From: Ruminococcus sp. HUN007
GTDB taxonomy: Bacteria > Bacillota > Clostridia > Oscillospirales > Ruminococcaceae
Length of the DNA: 64,000 nt
NCBI RefSeq assembly: GCF_000712055.1
Contig: NZ_JOOA01000002.1
Span: 1,054,001 to 1,118,000 of the forward strand
Reading direction: 5' to 3'
The translations under genes were made by a program, and so were the position numbers. Of this stretch, positions 54,042-63,114 are shown piece by piece. The notes below the pieces were generated by a model, which worked only from the letters and a program-made list of their open reading frames with translations, made no database searches and had not been told where the DNA came from. Within the stretch, counting starts at the first letter, position 1, and every line of letters starts with the position of its first letter.

Positions 54042-55163
54042 TTGGATCTGCAGTCTGTAATAGTTGCAAATGCGATTGGTGTGCTTGTACTCGGGGTACT
54101 GCTTGTAAGCAGCCGGCTTGTGCGTATGCGGCGCGAGCTCGGTGATATGCTGTTCACGCTCACATGTGTGCTGACAGTATTCTCATGCGCAGCTGATTCG
54201 CTTGGTTTCGGCCTTGAAGGAATACAGGGAAAAGCAATGCATGTCATCCTGTACTTTTTCGACACGGTCACTTATCTTAATAATATTATAGTATCGGCTC
54301 TGTGGTGCCTTTACGTTGACGTCAGACTTAACGGCAGTAAAAAACATATGTTAAGAACTCTGAAGCAGATCTCGCTTCCGGGCGCAGCCGGCATTGCCGG
54401 ACTTGTAATTAATCTGTTTTATCCGTTCATCTTTACAGTCGATGACAGCAATGTTTACAGCCGTCTGCCGTTTGCCAATTACTACTTCGCACTCACGTTC
54501 TTCTATCTGTTTACCGGATACATCATTTACAGGAACAGCAAAAAAGATGTGGCTAAAATGACATTCATACCTATAAAAATGTTCCTATGCCCTATCATAA
54601 TATGCACAGCGGCACAGTTTCTGTTTTACGGCGTGTCACTGGCGTGGTGTTCAGTAGCGGTCGGACTTGTGTGCATGCACATCAGTCTTCAGAATGAACT
54701 TACCTATCTGGATCCGCTTACTCAGCTTTACAACAGAAATTACCTGAACAACATCATGAAGCAGTTTTCATCCACACATTCAAGTGTCCAGGGAATCATG
54801 ATGGACATGGATGATTTCAAGATGATAAACGACACATTCGGTCACAGCACCGGAGACGAGGCGCTTACCGAAGCAGCACAGCTTATCAGAAATGCCGCTC
54901 CTGACGGTTCAGTGCCGATACGTTTCGCCGGCGACGAGTTCATGCTCCTTATTCCGGGAGATGACAAAGAAAAGGCGGAAAACGCCGTCAGAAACATAAG
55001 GAACAATGAAAGCCGGTTCAATTCAAGCGGTATAAAACCGTACAGGCTTTCCTTCTCACTGGGACTCAGCAGTTTTTCCGGTTATTCGGAACCTGACAGT
55101 TTCTTTAAGGAAATGGACCGGAGAATGTACGAAGAAAAACGCATCAAACACAGTGTACGTTAA
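54042..55163 (+). CDS. Membrane GGDEF protein with an AGDEF active site, TTG start
   Basis: 373 residues. Start TTG at 54042 with GGGAG/GGAG about 8 bases before. N-terminal seven or so membrane helices (about 1-215), then GGDEF (about 220-373): DPLTQLYNRNYLNN, MMDMDDFKMINDTFGHS, and RFAGDEFMLL in place of RxGGDEF. The first Gly of the signature is Ala, so activity is uncertain; no I-site is seen. It is a single gene with its own consensus promoter and terminator. Confidence 0.88.
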   Translation: MDLQSVIVANAIGVLVLGVLLVSSRLVRMRRELGDMLFTLTCVLTVFSCAADSLGFGLEGIQGKAMHVILYFFDTVTYLNNIIVSALWCLYVDVRLNGSKKHMLRTLKQISLPGAAGIAGLVINLFYPFIFTVDDSNVYSRLPFANYYFALTFFYLFTGYIIYRNSKKDVAKMTFIPIKMFLCPIIICTAAQFLFYGVSLAWCSVAVGLVCMHISLQNELTYLDPLTQLYNRNYLNNIMKQFSSTHSSVQGIMMDMDDFKMINDTFGHSTGDEALTEAAQLIRNAAPDGSVPIRFAGDEFMLLIPGDDKEKAENAVRNIRNNESRFNSSGIKPYRLSFSLGLSSFSGYSEPDSFFKEMDRRMYEEKRIKHSVR

Positions 55164-55182
55164 AGATCAGCCAAAACAAAAA

Positions 55183-55229
55183 GGCCATCATATCTTACAG
55201 GAAATCCGCGTAAGATATGATGGTCTTTT
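55183..55229. terminator. Bidirectional terminator
   Basis: CCATCATATCTTAC (55185-55198) pairs with GTAAGATATGATGG (55210-55223), followed by TCTTTTC, with A-rich sequence on the left. It lies between the GGDEF gene (+) and the convergent membrane-protein gene (-). Confidence 0.85.
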
Positions 55230-55232
55230 CAG

Positions 55233-56006
55233 TTACTGCATATTCTGTCCGTTACCCGGATAGACCGGTCCCGGAAGGCATTCAAGATAAACATCGTCGT
55301 TGGTATCGATCTTTTTTACAAAACTCTTTCTGACGATGTGCCCGATAGCGAAAAAGGCAGCAGAGAGAAGTGCAGCCACCGGCCAGGCAATCTCTTTTTC
55401 ATGCAGGGATTCCAGTACGACCGCCACAGGTATTGTCGTAACAGAAACTCCTGCAAAATACCCCAGTGCATCAGCAAACTTTACCTTTGAACTGTGAGTT
55501 ACAAGATAAAGTCCGAAAATGAAGAGTCCCAGAAACATCTGAATGACCATGAGATCTTCCGCATCGAAACCGTCATCGAACGAAATAAGCGTACCTGCCG
55601 CAGTGACAAGTCCGCCTATGGCCATTGAAATTATACCTGCAGCCATGGCAAGTTTTCCTGTGACTTCTTTTTTCACCTCTGTCTTTATTGAATCCCATCC
55701 GTCTATTTTCAGACGCTTTTTCTTTCCGAAATGTGTCTGAGTGAACTGAACAACTCCGGTAATAAAATCTGAAAGAAATTTTGCTGCATCACCGAAGGAC
55801 CCCAGATCAAGCTTATACTGTGCAGAAGGATCGGTAAAAGGATCACTTATCATAAGCACCGCCTTGTCATAATTCGAATAGGCAGTTACCTGATAATTTC
55901 CTGCAGAAACCGAAACACTGTCCCTGGTGTTGTCGTAAGCAGGCTGTAATTCCGGAAATCTTGTACACAGATCCATGTAGACATCATACATTGTATTGTA
56001 TTCCAT
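55233..56006 (-). CDS. Unknown membrane protein
   Basis: 257 residues. The first ~120 are soluble and acidic (YNTMYDVYMDLCTRFPELQP), then a stretch with four or so membrane helices (AAGIISMAIGGLVTAAGTL to AALLSAAFFAIGHIVRKSF), and a C-terminal tail ending in a Pro/Gly-rich sequence. No motif I recognise. Start ATG 56006, six bases after GGGGGGAG; an upstream TTG in frame is not better. Single gene. Confidence 0.7.
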   Translation of the reverse strand: MEYNTMYDVYMDLCTRFPELQPAYDNTRDSVSVSAGNYQVTAYSNYDKAVLMISDPFTDPSAQYKLDLGSFGDAAKFLSDFITGVVQFTQTHFGKKKRLKIDGWDSIKTEVKKEVTGKLAMAAGIISMAIGGLVTAAGTLISFDDGFDAEDLMVIQMFLGLFIFGLYLVTHSSKVKFADALGYFAGVSVTTIPVAVVLESLHEKEIAWPVAALLSAAFFAIGHIVRKSFVKKIDTNDDVYLECLPGPVYPGNGQNMQ

Positions 56007-56109
56007 ATTCAACTCCCCCCAAAAGTTTTCATTTCTTTCATAAGTGTATCATATCACCATATGAAAGTCAAATTTCATTATGCATTCGGACCTGCAAAAA
56101 CACGTTTGG

Positions 56110-58674
56110 TCAGTCGGTTGTTTCCTGTTTATAGATCACATCCTGCTCATTCTCCCATTTATGATAGTTGTAAGTTACAGTCTCTTCATCGTGTGACAGC
56201 ACAGTTTTATAGTAAAGTATTTTTTCCTTATAATCCGGAAGATACAGATATCCTTTTTCCGAGATAGAATTCCATTTTCTGTACATTTCTGTGCTCTTAT
56301 CAAACACATAATAAGAATAAAACGTTTTCCAGCCTTTATTATCCGGTCGTTCCACAGAAGCACGAATGCAAAGATCATCTGTTCCGTCAAAATCAATGTC
56401 CCATTCTGCATAATCAACATGGCGTCCCGATATTTTATCTCCCGGAATAACATTTTCAAATTCATGCTCAGGTTCCATACCGAAAATATCGCTGTAACTC
56501 ATCAACTGTATAATACTGCTTCCCTTCATAAGCTGAAGTGCGCTGTCAGTGAACCGCAGATATTTTTCATTACTGCCTTCTTCATAATCTTTTTTTCTGT
56601 AAACCAGAGTAATCCTTTCGGTTCCTCTGCATACTTCATATACAGTCTCTTCTGTTCCGGTAAGTATCATGTCATGATTACTGTCGTATTTATAATGACA
56701 CTTCTTAGCTATAATATGGCCTTCCACTCTGCTGTACTGAATAAATACAGCGGATACCGGAACAAGTTTACCGTCTTCCCATCTTAATGTAATTGATTCT
56801 TTATCATAATCATCTCCTGGAAAATATGCTTTCAGCGTCCTGCTTTCATAATCCGGTTCCAGAAAATATCTTTCGGTACTCCCCGGTTCTCCGTAGAACT
56901 CCAGTTCTTTGCTGCGTTCAAACAAACCTGTTTCAGGATTCCGTAAATAATAATATCCATCGGTACGGTACTTATCACAGATATAAAAATCAGCATAACC
57001 ATCAAAATTAAAATCGGCATAAACCAGTCTGTCCTGATCTCCGAACTTTTCATCAGTTATCGTCTGAGATGACTGCGGTGTTTTAACAATCAGTTTTCCG
57101 TCTGATATCTCATGACTGTATCCGGAAGGGATATATGTCATTTCAGCAATTGCTCCTCCGGCAGAAAAACTCTTATTATCAGATACGGACATTGTTTTCC
57201 CGTTATCTGCTGGCTTAGCCGAAAACAAACCGACTGGTTCATTATAAATCACTAAATCACCGCCGTCACCGGTAGCCATCGTAGGGCTGCTTTTGGGTCC
57301 CGGGCTGGTTCCGTCCGCAGGTGCGTTGAACATGAAATATGAATTTGCAATACTTAACGGGTTGGCTGAAACATCTGTATTATCCGGTTCAAGTTTACCG
57401 TTATTCCATACATACCAGCTTGTCTCAAGAAATTCACCGCTTCCGGTTGGAGCATAGTTATCACACGACAATTTTGAATATTCTTCTCTTGGCTTATAAT
57501 TATAGTACTTATCAGCCGGCTTAAATCTGTGGGATTCTTCGGAACAGATCCATTTTCCCTCGAACACATTATTAAGTTCATCCCACTCATCAAACATGCC
57601 TGTGTTAGGATCATAATGATAGTAGATGAATTTATCAGCCATACCGTATTCATTTACACCTGAAGTAACGCAAAGATCTTTATAGCCGTCATAGTCATAA
57701 TCCACGGAAAAGACAAGATCATTAAAATAAAGCGGATAATCAGAGCTTCTGAATTTTCTCATTCTGTACTGTGCGATCAGTTCCGGTGCATTTTTCAGGG
57801 GAATGTTCTGAACCACAGAATCGCCGTTCATACACTGAACAGAATCAGATGTGATACGGAAATAACGCAGATCAGCCTCATTTTCCTCCTCATTTCCACG
57901 GCCACCGCGTTTCTCAGCGTGCGTCCTGCTTTTTAATACCGGCCGGTTCTTCTGATCAAACTCATAGACCTCGTCTATTTCAAATTCGCTGTACCGTACG
58001 CCCTTTTCTGTTTTTCTGTCAGTCTGCTCGGTACAGTCAGCTGTTTTTTCGAGAGAAACAGGTATGATATTATCTTTCTCCCATTTAAATTCCGCTTTGC
58101 AGACATATGATGAAGCGTAATTATAATGCTCGGTGTAAGTCAGTTTTATTTTTTTATCAGAAAACTCAGTATCGATACCAAATCCAAACAGTCCGTCAAG
58201 TTTGTCCGTCTTTACAAACTCTCCTTTATTCCCGTCCCACAGCCAGCATTCGCCGCCGTAGTGTCTGAATTCTGACGGAGTATCGTACAGAAACAGATCT
58301 TCGTGACCGTCAAAATTAAAATCTTCATATCTTCCTTCCGGTTCACTTTCAACTTCATGTTCAGAAGTCACTTCCGCCATTTTCTGACCGTTTTTGTACA
58401 CCAGAAACTTCTTTCCTTCGCCTTTAAATTCGATCGGTTTCTCTGGTTCCTTGGGGTTGGTGAAAATCACCTTGTTTTTATCTTCAGTCACTGTCGTAAC
58501 CGGTGTTTCGGTTGTCACAGAAGTTACTGCAGCAGTTGTTTCGACAGGTGTCGTCTCAACAAAAGATGTCACCTCTGTTTCACTGTTATCTGTTTCTGCA
58601 GTTTTATTTGCTGCACAGCCTGCCATAACAAGACCGCAGAGAAGTACAGATATTATTTTTGATGTATTATTCAT
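56110..58674 (-). CDS. Large lipoprotein with FG-GAP/VCBS-like calcium repeats
   Basis: 854 residues. Signal peptide and lipobox (VMAGC, C20), a Thr/Glu-rich spacer (VETTPVETTAAVTSVTTET), then a long beta-rich region with four conserved D-x-D-x-D-G blocks: DFNFDGHEDLF, DYDYDGYKDLC, DFNFDGYADFY and DIDFDGTDDLC. These look like FG-GAP/VCBS calcium-binding propeller blades. Two halves are similar (about 60-430 and 520-830), suggesting an internal duplication. Function unknown; binding of a surface partner or polysaccharide is plausible. Confidence 0.75.
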   Translation of the reverse strand: MNNTSKIISVLLCGLVMAGCAANKTAETDNSETEVTSFVETTPVETTAAVTSVTTETPVTTVTEDKNKVIFTNPKEPEKPIEFKGEGKKFLVYKNGQKMAEVTSEHEVESEPEGRYEDFNFDGHEDLFLYDTPSEFRHYGGECWLWDGNKGEFVKTDKLDGLFGFGIDTEFSDKKIKLTYTEHYNYASSYVCKAEFKWEKDNIIPVSLEKTADCTEQTDRKTEKGVRYSEFEIDEVYEFDQKNRPVLKSRTHAEKRGGRGNEEENEADLRYFRITSDSVQCMNGDSVVQNIPLKNAPELIAQYRMRKFRSSDYPLYFNDLVFSVDYDYDGYKDLCVTSGVNEYGMADKFIYYHYDPNTGMFDEWDELNNVFEGKWICSEESHRFKPADKYYNYKPREEYSKLSCDNYAPTGSGEFLETSWYVWNNGKLEPDNTDVSANPLSIANSYFMFNAPADGTSPGPKSSPTMATGDGGDLVIYNEPVGLFSAKPADNGKTMSVSDNKSFSAGGAIAEMTYIPSGYSHEISDGKLIVKTPQSSQTITDEKFGDQDRLVYADFNFDGYADFYICDKYRTDGYYYLRNPETGLFERSKELEFYGEPGSTERYFLEPDYESRTLKAYFPGDDYDKESITLRWEDGKLVPVSAVFIQYSRVEGHIIAKKCHYKYDSNHDMILTGTEETVYEVCRGTERITLVYRKKDYEEGSNEKYLRFTDSALQLMKGSSIIQLMSYSDIFGMEPEHEFENVIPGDKISGRHVDYAEWDIDFDGTDDLCIRASVERPDNKGWKTFYSYYVFDKSTEMYRKWNSISEKGYLYLPDYKEKILYYKTVLSHDEETVTYNYHKWENEQDVIYKQETTD

Positions 58675-58724
58675 TTTTGATCACTTCCTTAGTATTAAAA
58701 GCCCACATTCATTTCTGATCCCAG

Positions 58725-58805
58725 TTGATGCTTTGCATCAACCGCTCCGCTAAATGGTACGCCTTCGGCGTTCTATTGAAAACGTCCGCCGTTCGGCGAA
58801 CGTTG
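58725..58805. repeat. Cluster of small hairpins upstream of the lipoprotein gene
   Basis: Three successive inverted repeats: TTGATGC-TTT-GCATCAA (58725-58741), GTACGCC-TTC-GGCGTTC (58758-58772) and AACGTCCGCCG-TT-CGGCGAACGTT (58781-58805). The rest of the 58675-59168 gap is AT-rich; besides the promoter at 59090-59118, I see no gene in it. Confidence 0.6.
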
Positions 58806-59089
58806 AAATTCATAATTTAAGACAGTTCAATCAATTTATCACTTTAATAAATCACTAACTATAAGATGTTTAAACTCAGCGGATTATTCATATTACAATA
58901 ACACTTATAACCAGTCTTAAACATTATATTTTCACACTCATAAGTATAATATGTTCTTTCATATGTGTCAACACATATTTTGTTGCCAATATAGCTATCC
59001 CATTTCGGCGGTGCGACCTCACCGTATCTCTCAGCAATACATAATGCTTTTTATTTTCACAAACAAAACAAACATTATCGTTCAATCCG

Positions 59090-59118
59090 TTGACACCTTA
59101 CGTTCATTATGATAAAAT
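59090..59118 (+). promoter_or_regulatory. Promoter of the GAF-GGDEF-EAL gene
   Basis: TTGACA (59090-59095), 17-base spacer, TAAAAT (59113-59118), 50 bases before the start, with AAAGGAG as ribosome site. Confidence 0.8.
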
Positions 59119-59168
59119 TATAGTAAACTCTTAAAGTTTATTGGGGATAAACCCGGAAAGGAGTTATC

Positions 59169-61424
59169 ATGGATTTTCAGCAATTTGTTGATACCTTTTA
59201 TTCTCCGACCTGCATAGTATCAGTTGAAAAGAAAGATGATGGCGGATACGGGGAGATCCGCATCGTATCGGTCAATAAAAAGTACAATGAAATGATCGAT
59301 GCGAGGATAAGAAATGAATCCGGATGTTACGGACCGGTGAAGCATTCTTCCTTTATACCGGATACACTTTACAGCGACTATTTTCCGCTCAGCCGCGGTT
59401 TTGAAGATGCATGCTTCCGTTCTGCAGTACTGAAGGAGGAAATTCAGACTTACGTTCATCTCAGTGTTATGGACCTCTGGTTTGACGTACATGTTCTGCC
59501 GCTTGATATTGAAAACGGAAATATATTTTACTGTACATATACTTCGACACTTATAAAGAGAGCTGAATCAGTCTTAAGCCGCAACAGTAACATACAGGCG
59601 TCAGGAGACGTCCTTGCGGCCTGCATAAAACTCCATAAGGCTGACAACCTCAGAGATGCGATGGAAAGTGTCATCTCGGAAATACGCCAGATATGCAAAG
59701 CTGAAGGCTGTACTGTTCTGCGTATAAACGAAGCAGAAGAAAAATATTCGATCGTCGCCACTGATTTCGCTCCCGGAAGTAAGCTGAGACGTGTAACAAG
59801 CTTCCCTGATTACTACCAGATCGCGTCCTCATGGAAAGGCATGATTGGTGAAGAAGGCGACTGTATCATCATTCAGAACCAGTCCGACATGGAATATATC
59901 CGTCAGGTAAACAACCCGTGGTACCAGACGCTTGTCGAAGCAGGCGTAAAAAGCCTTGTTCTCTTCCCTCTCATTCAGGGTACTGATCTGCTCGGCTTTA
60001 TCTGGGCGACCAACTTTGATACGGAAAACACGCTCAGGATCAAGGAAACTCTTGAGCTTACAACATTCTTTATTTCATCCCACATCGCACGCTACAACGT
60101 TATAGAAAACCTTGAACGTATGAGTTATACGGACATGATGACAGGACTTCCTAACAATATGGCGTGCAGGGACAATATTTCCCGTCTTATCAGAAACCAG
60201 AGAAAATTTGCCGTGGTTTCTATAGACCTTAATCATTTCAAAAGCATAAACCACACGCTTGGCGTTGAAGCCGGAAATCAGGCGATCACCGGAATAGCCG
60301 ACCGCTGGAAGACGGTACGTGAAAAGCAGAGTTCCGATGTTTCTGAATTCGTAGCCCGTGTAAGCGGTGACGAGTTCATGCTCGTTATATGCGGATACCA
60401 GACCACGGAAGAACTCACAAAGATCATCACGAAATATTCCGACGCCTTAAGCGAACCGTTCATCATCGAAGGCTGTGAAATATACATAAGTGCAAGCTTC
60501 GGGTTTACCGAATATCCGGCACACGGCGGTACAGTTGACATGCTCGTTTCACGTGCAAACACGGCAATGAGCGAAATAAAGAAGGCCGCCAGCAGCGATA
60601 ACATTCTCCGGTACAGCCCGGAAATTTCGCAGAATGAACGGATACTCGAAATCGAAAACAAGATAAGAACTGCACTTGAAAACGACTCGGTATTCTTCTG
60701 CCTTCAGCCGCAGTACAATATGGAACATAAACTGCGCGGATTTGAAGCCCTTGCCCGTATGAAAGACAGCGACGGCAATCTCATAAGACCTGATGAATTC
60801 ATACCGGTCGCAGAAAAAGTCGGTCTTATCGACAAGGTAGACGGAATGGTTTTCAGAAAGGCGACTGCCTTTTTCAGTGACCTTGTTAAGGATACCGGTA
60901 AAAAACTCACTTTAAGTCTTAACGCATCGGTAAGACATATTATGAAAAGCGGGTTCATCGATGAAATAAACGAACTGATCGAAAAGAGCGGTCTCTCGCC
61001 GGAACAGCTGGAGATCGAGATCACGGAATCAATACTCATGGATTCAGTCAACAAGGCAATTCAGTGTATCAATGATCTCAAATCCATGGGTATAAAACTT
61101 GCTATCGACGACTTCGGAACCGGCTATTCTTCACTCAGCTATCTGAACAAGATACCGGCTGACCTTCTGAAGATCGATAAATCATTTATAGACAGAATAA
61201 ACGCAAGCGAATCCTCCAGACAGTACGTTGCCGCAATGATATCAATGGGACATATCATGGGACTTGACGTAATTTCGGAGGGTGTAGAAGAAGAAGAACA
61301 GGTGGAAGCTCTGAGAAGTATCGGATGTGATCTCATTCAGGGGTTCTGCTGGGGAAAACCTCTGCCGCCGGAAGACGCAGAAAAACTTGTAAGGGAGGAA
61401 ACAACAAATGATGCTAAACTGTAA
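59169..61424 (+). CDS. PAS/GAF-GGDEF-EAL cyclic-di-GMP protein
   Basis: 751 residues, soluble. Order: N-terminal PAS-like domain (about 1-130), GAF domain (about 150-310), GGDEF (about 315-480) with RVSGDEF in place of GGDEF, EAL (about 490-740) with GFEALARM (EAL), ESILMD, IDDFGTGYSSLSY and KIDKSFI. The EAL catalytic set looks intact, and the GGDEF signature is degenerate (SGDEF), so the likely net activity is phosphodiesterase with GGDEF perhaps a GTP-sensing domain. The next gene overlaps its end by 17 bases. Confidence 0.93.
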   Translation: MDFQQFVDTFYSPTCIVSVEKKDDGGYGEIRIVSVNKKYNEMIDARIRNESGCYGPVKHSSFIPDTLYSDYFPLSRGFEDACFRSAVLKEEIQTYVHLSVMDLWFDVHVLPLDIENGNIFYCTYTSTLIKRAESVLSRNSNIQASGDVLAACIKLHKADNLRDAMESVISEIRQICKAEGCTVLRINEAEEKYSIVATDFAPGSKLRRVTSFPDYYQIASSWKGMIGEEGDCIIIQNQSDMEYIRQVNNPWYQTLVEAGVKSLVLFPLIQGTDLLGFIWATNFDTENTLRIKETLELTTFFISSHIARYNVIENLERMSYTDMMTGLPNNMACRDNISRLIRNQRKFAVVSIDLNHFKSINHTLGVEAGNQAITGIADRWKTVREKQSSDVSEFVARVSGDEFMLVICGYQTTEELTKIITKYSDALSEPFIIEGCEIYISASFGFTEYPAHGGTVDMLVSRANTAMSEIKKAASSDNILRYSPEISQNERILEIENKIRTALENDSVFFCLQPQYNMEHKLRGFEALARMKDSDGNLIRPDEFIPVAEKVGLIDKVDGMVFRKATAFFSDLVKDTGKKLTLSLNASVRHIMKSGFIDEINELIEKSGLSPEQLEIEITESILMDSVNKAIQCINDLKSMGIKLAIDDFGTGYSSLSYLNKIPADLLKIDKSFIDRINASESSRQYVAAMISMGHIMGLDVISEGVEEEEQVEALRSIGCDLIQGFCWGKPLPPEDAEKLVREETTNDAKL

Positions 61425-61794
61425 AAAATGCGGTGCACCGTACACCGGAGGAGTTATCTGCGAAAAATGCGGAAACAGATTCGACGATGCTGATATAAGA
61501 AATTTCGAAAATGAAGTAAGACAGCAGCGTGAATACGAACAGTTCCGTGCCGAAAGGAACAAGGAATCTGAAAACAAGGCAATAAAGGTCATTTTAATAG
61601 TCTTTGGTATTTTCATAGGACTTGCCGTGCTGGGCGTTCTCGTCGCAATCTTTGTACCGGCATTTATCGGATACAATGCAAAGAAAAAGGCTCACGAGGA
61701 GCAGCAGCGCGCCCGCGAAGAACAGGCAAACAGTGCCTACTACGAGGATTACGACTACAGTTACGAAGACGATGCCTACAGTTACGATGAATAA
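61408..61794 (+). CDS. Zinc-ribbon membrane protein
   Basis: 128 residues: N-terminal zinc ribbon (CKKCGAPYTGGVICEKCG), charged helix, one membrane segment (IKVILIVFGIFIGLAVLGVLVAIFV) and a Glu/Gln-rich tail that ends in Tyr/Asp/Glu repeats (YEDYDYSYEDDAYSYDE). Domain order is as in small zinc-ribbon membrane proteins of Firmicutes with unknown role. GGGAGG is 10 bases before the ATG. It overlaps the GGDEF-EAL gene by 17 bases, suggesting co-expression. Confidence 0.75.
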   Translation: MMLNCKKCGAPYTGGVICEKCGNRFDDADIRNFENEVRQQREYEQFRAERNKESENKAIKVILIVFGIFIGLAVLGVLVAIFVPAFIGYNAKKKAHEEQQRAREEQANSAYYEDYDYSYEDDAYSYDE

Positions 61795-61804
61795 TCACAA
61801 ATCG

Positions 61805-61836
61805 GGTATTCCGGAGCGATCCGGAATACCTTTTAT
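61805..61836 (+). terminator. Terminator
   Basis: GGTATTCCGG (61805-61814) pairs with CCGGAATACC (61821-61830), followed by TTTTAT. Confidence 0.88.
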
Positions 61837-61860
61837 ACTTAAGGAAAACGGGGAAAATCA

Positions 61861-63114
61861 ATGAAACCAAAACACTTACTTGTTTTTATCTGTGCCGCCG
61901 TATCACTTCTGAGTGCGACGACATATGTAAATCAGAAATTATATGCTGAGGAAGAAACCAATACAATATCCGCACTAGTGGAATCTGACGGCAGCACGAT
62001 CACCACTGCTGACGGTCAGAAATGGTACCGGGTAAAAAGCTTCGATGACAATAAAAGCTATGTTATCAGCGTAAAGAAAACCGACGGTACTGAGGTATTG
62101 TTCACCGGAGGCGGTGAGGAAAATGAATATATCTGGCACTATTACAGAAGAACAATGGTTCCGAGTACCTATTCAAAGTTCTCATACCTTTCAACAACGT
62201 CGCATAATCTCTCCTGTATCGACGGTAAGATTTCATTCAGTTACAGGGAAAGCGTTGTAAGTGATCTTTTCTGGTCGACGGATGGAAATGTGCTCACCTA
62301 CACGGAAAACGGAGATGCATATTACCTGAAATACGATGAAACTGCGGAATCACCGTTTTCGATGACTGCAGACCGGAATGAAGCTGCTGAAGTCAGTGTC
62401 TACACAAACGGAGATACTCTGGAACGATGCATAAAAACTGAGCCCTGCTCTGAAAATTATGTCACTGAAGGAAGCGGATATGCCGCCCCTGAGTTTTCAG
62501 TAACTCTTTCCGATGACGGGATAATCACCGACAACATAACATGGAACGTTGACGGTTCAAACTACGATACAGATACACTGACTTTCAGAGCGGATGAGCT
62601 TGCAGGAAAAGAGGCTGGTGTACACAGGGTATGCTGCTTTATCGAAGGTCATGATGAAGACGGGATAATCTACCGTGAAAAATCATCTGATGCACTTTTC
62701 GTAATTGCCAAAGGCGTTATTCCGGATTCGTTCATATCTTTCTCTGACGTACACGAGGAATATATTCTTATCGGAAATGCGATAGAGACTACGATGAATC
62801 GTACCGGCGGATATATTCCGGGCCTTATAGTATGTACCGGCGACCTTGTAAACGGACCGACACCGGACAGCGACTATATGCTGGAGAAATACTATCCGCT
62901 TATAAAACCGCAGCTCGGCGGCATCGACACAGTATTTGTTTCGGGAAACCACGATCCTGGAAAGGCGGCTTCAGAAATGTCAGTAAAGGCTGATCTGGGT
63001 GCTGCGAAGGATCTTTCAGCATCAGGCGGGCTTATTTTTGACGGCAGATCAGATGCGGTGAAAGCAAACGGAACGAGTAGTCTTGCGGACGGAAACATAA
63101 AGGTATTCAGGTGA
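61861..63114 (+). pseudogene. Secreted metallophosphoesterase, cut off by an insertion sequence
   Basis: 417 codons to a premature stop. Signal peptide (LLVFICAAVSLLSATTY), an unknown beta-rich N-terminal half (about 40-290), then a calcineurin-like phosphoesterase domain with three of the five metal motifs: SFSDVH (D-x-H), CTGDLVNG (GD) and SGNHD (GNHD). The later H-containing motifs expected 80-200 residues on are missing, because the frame ends at GNIKVFR, where insertion-sequence DNA begins. The enzyme cannot fold a complete active site. The remaining 3' half may lie beyond the window, after the IS. Confidence 0.8.
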
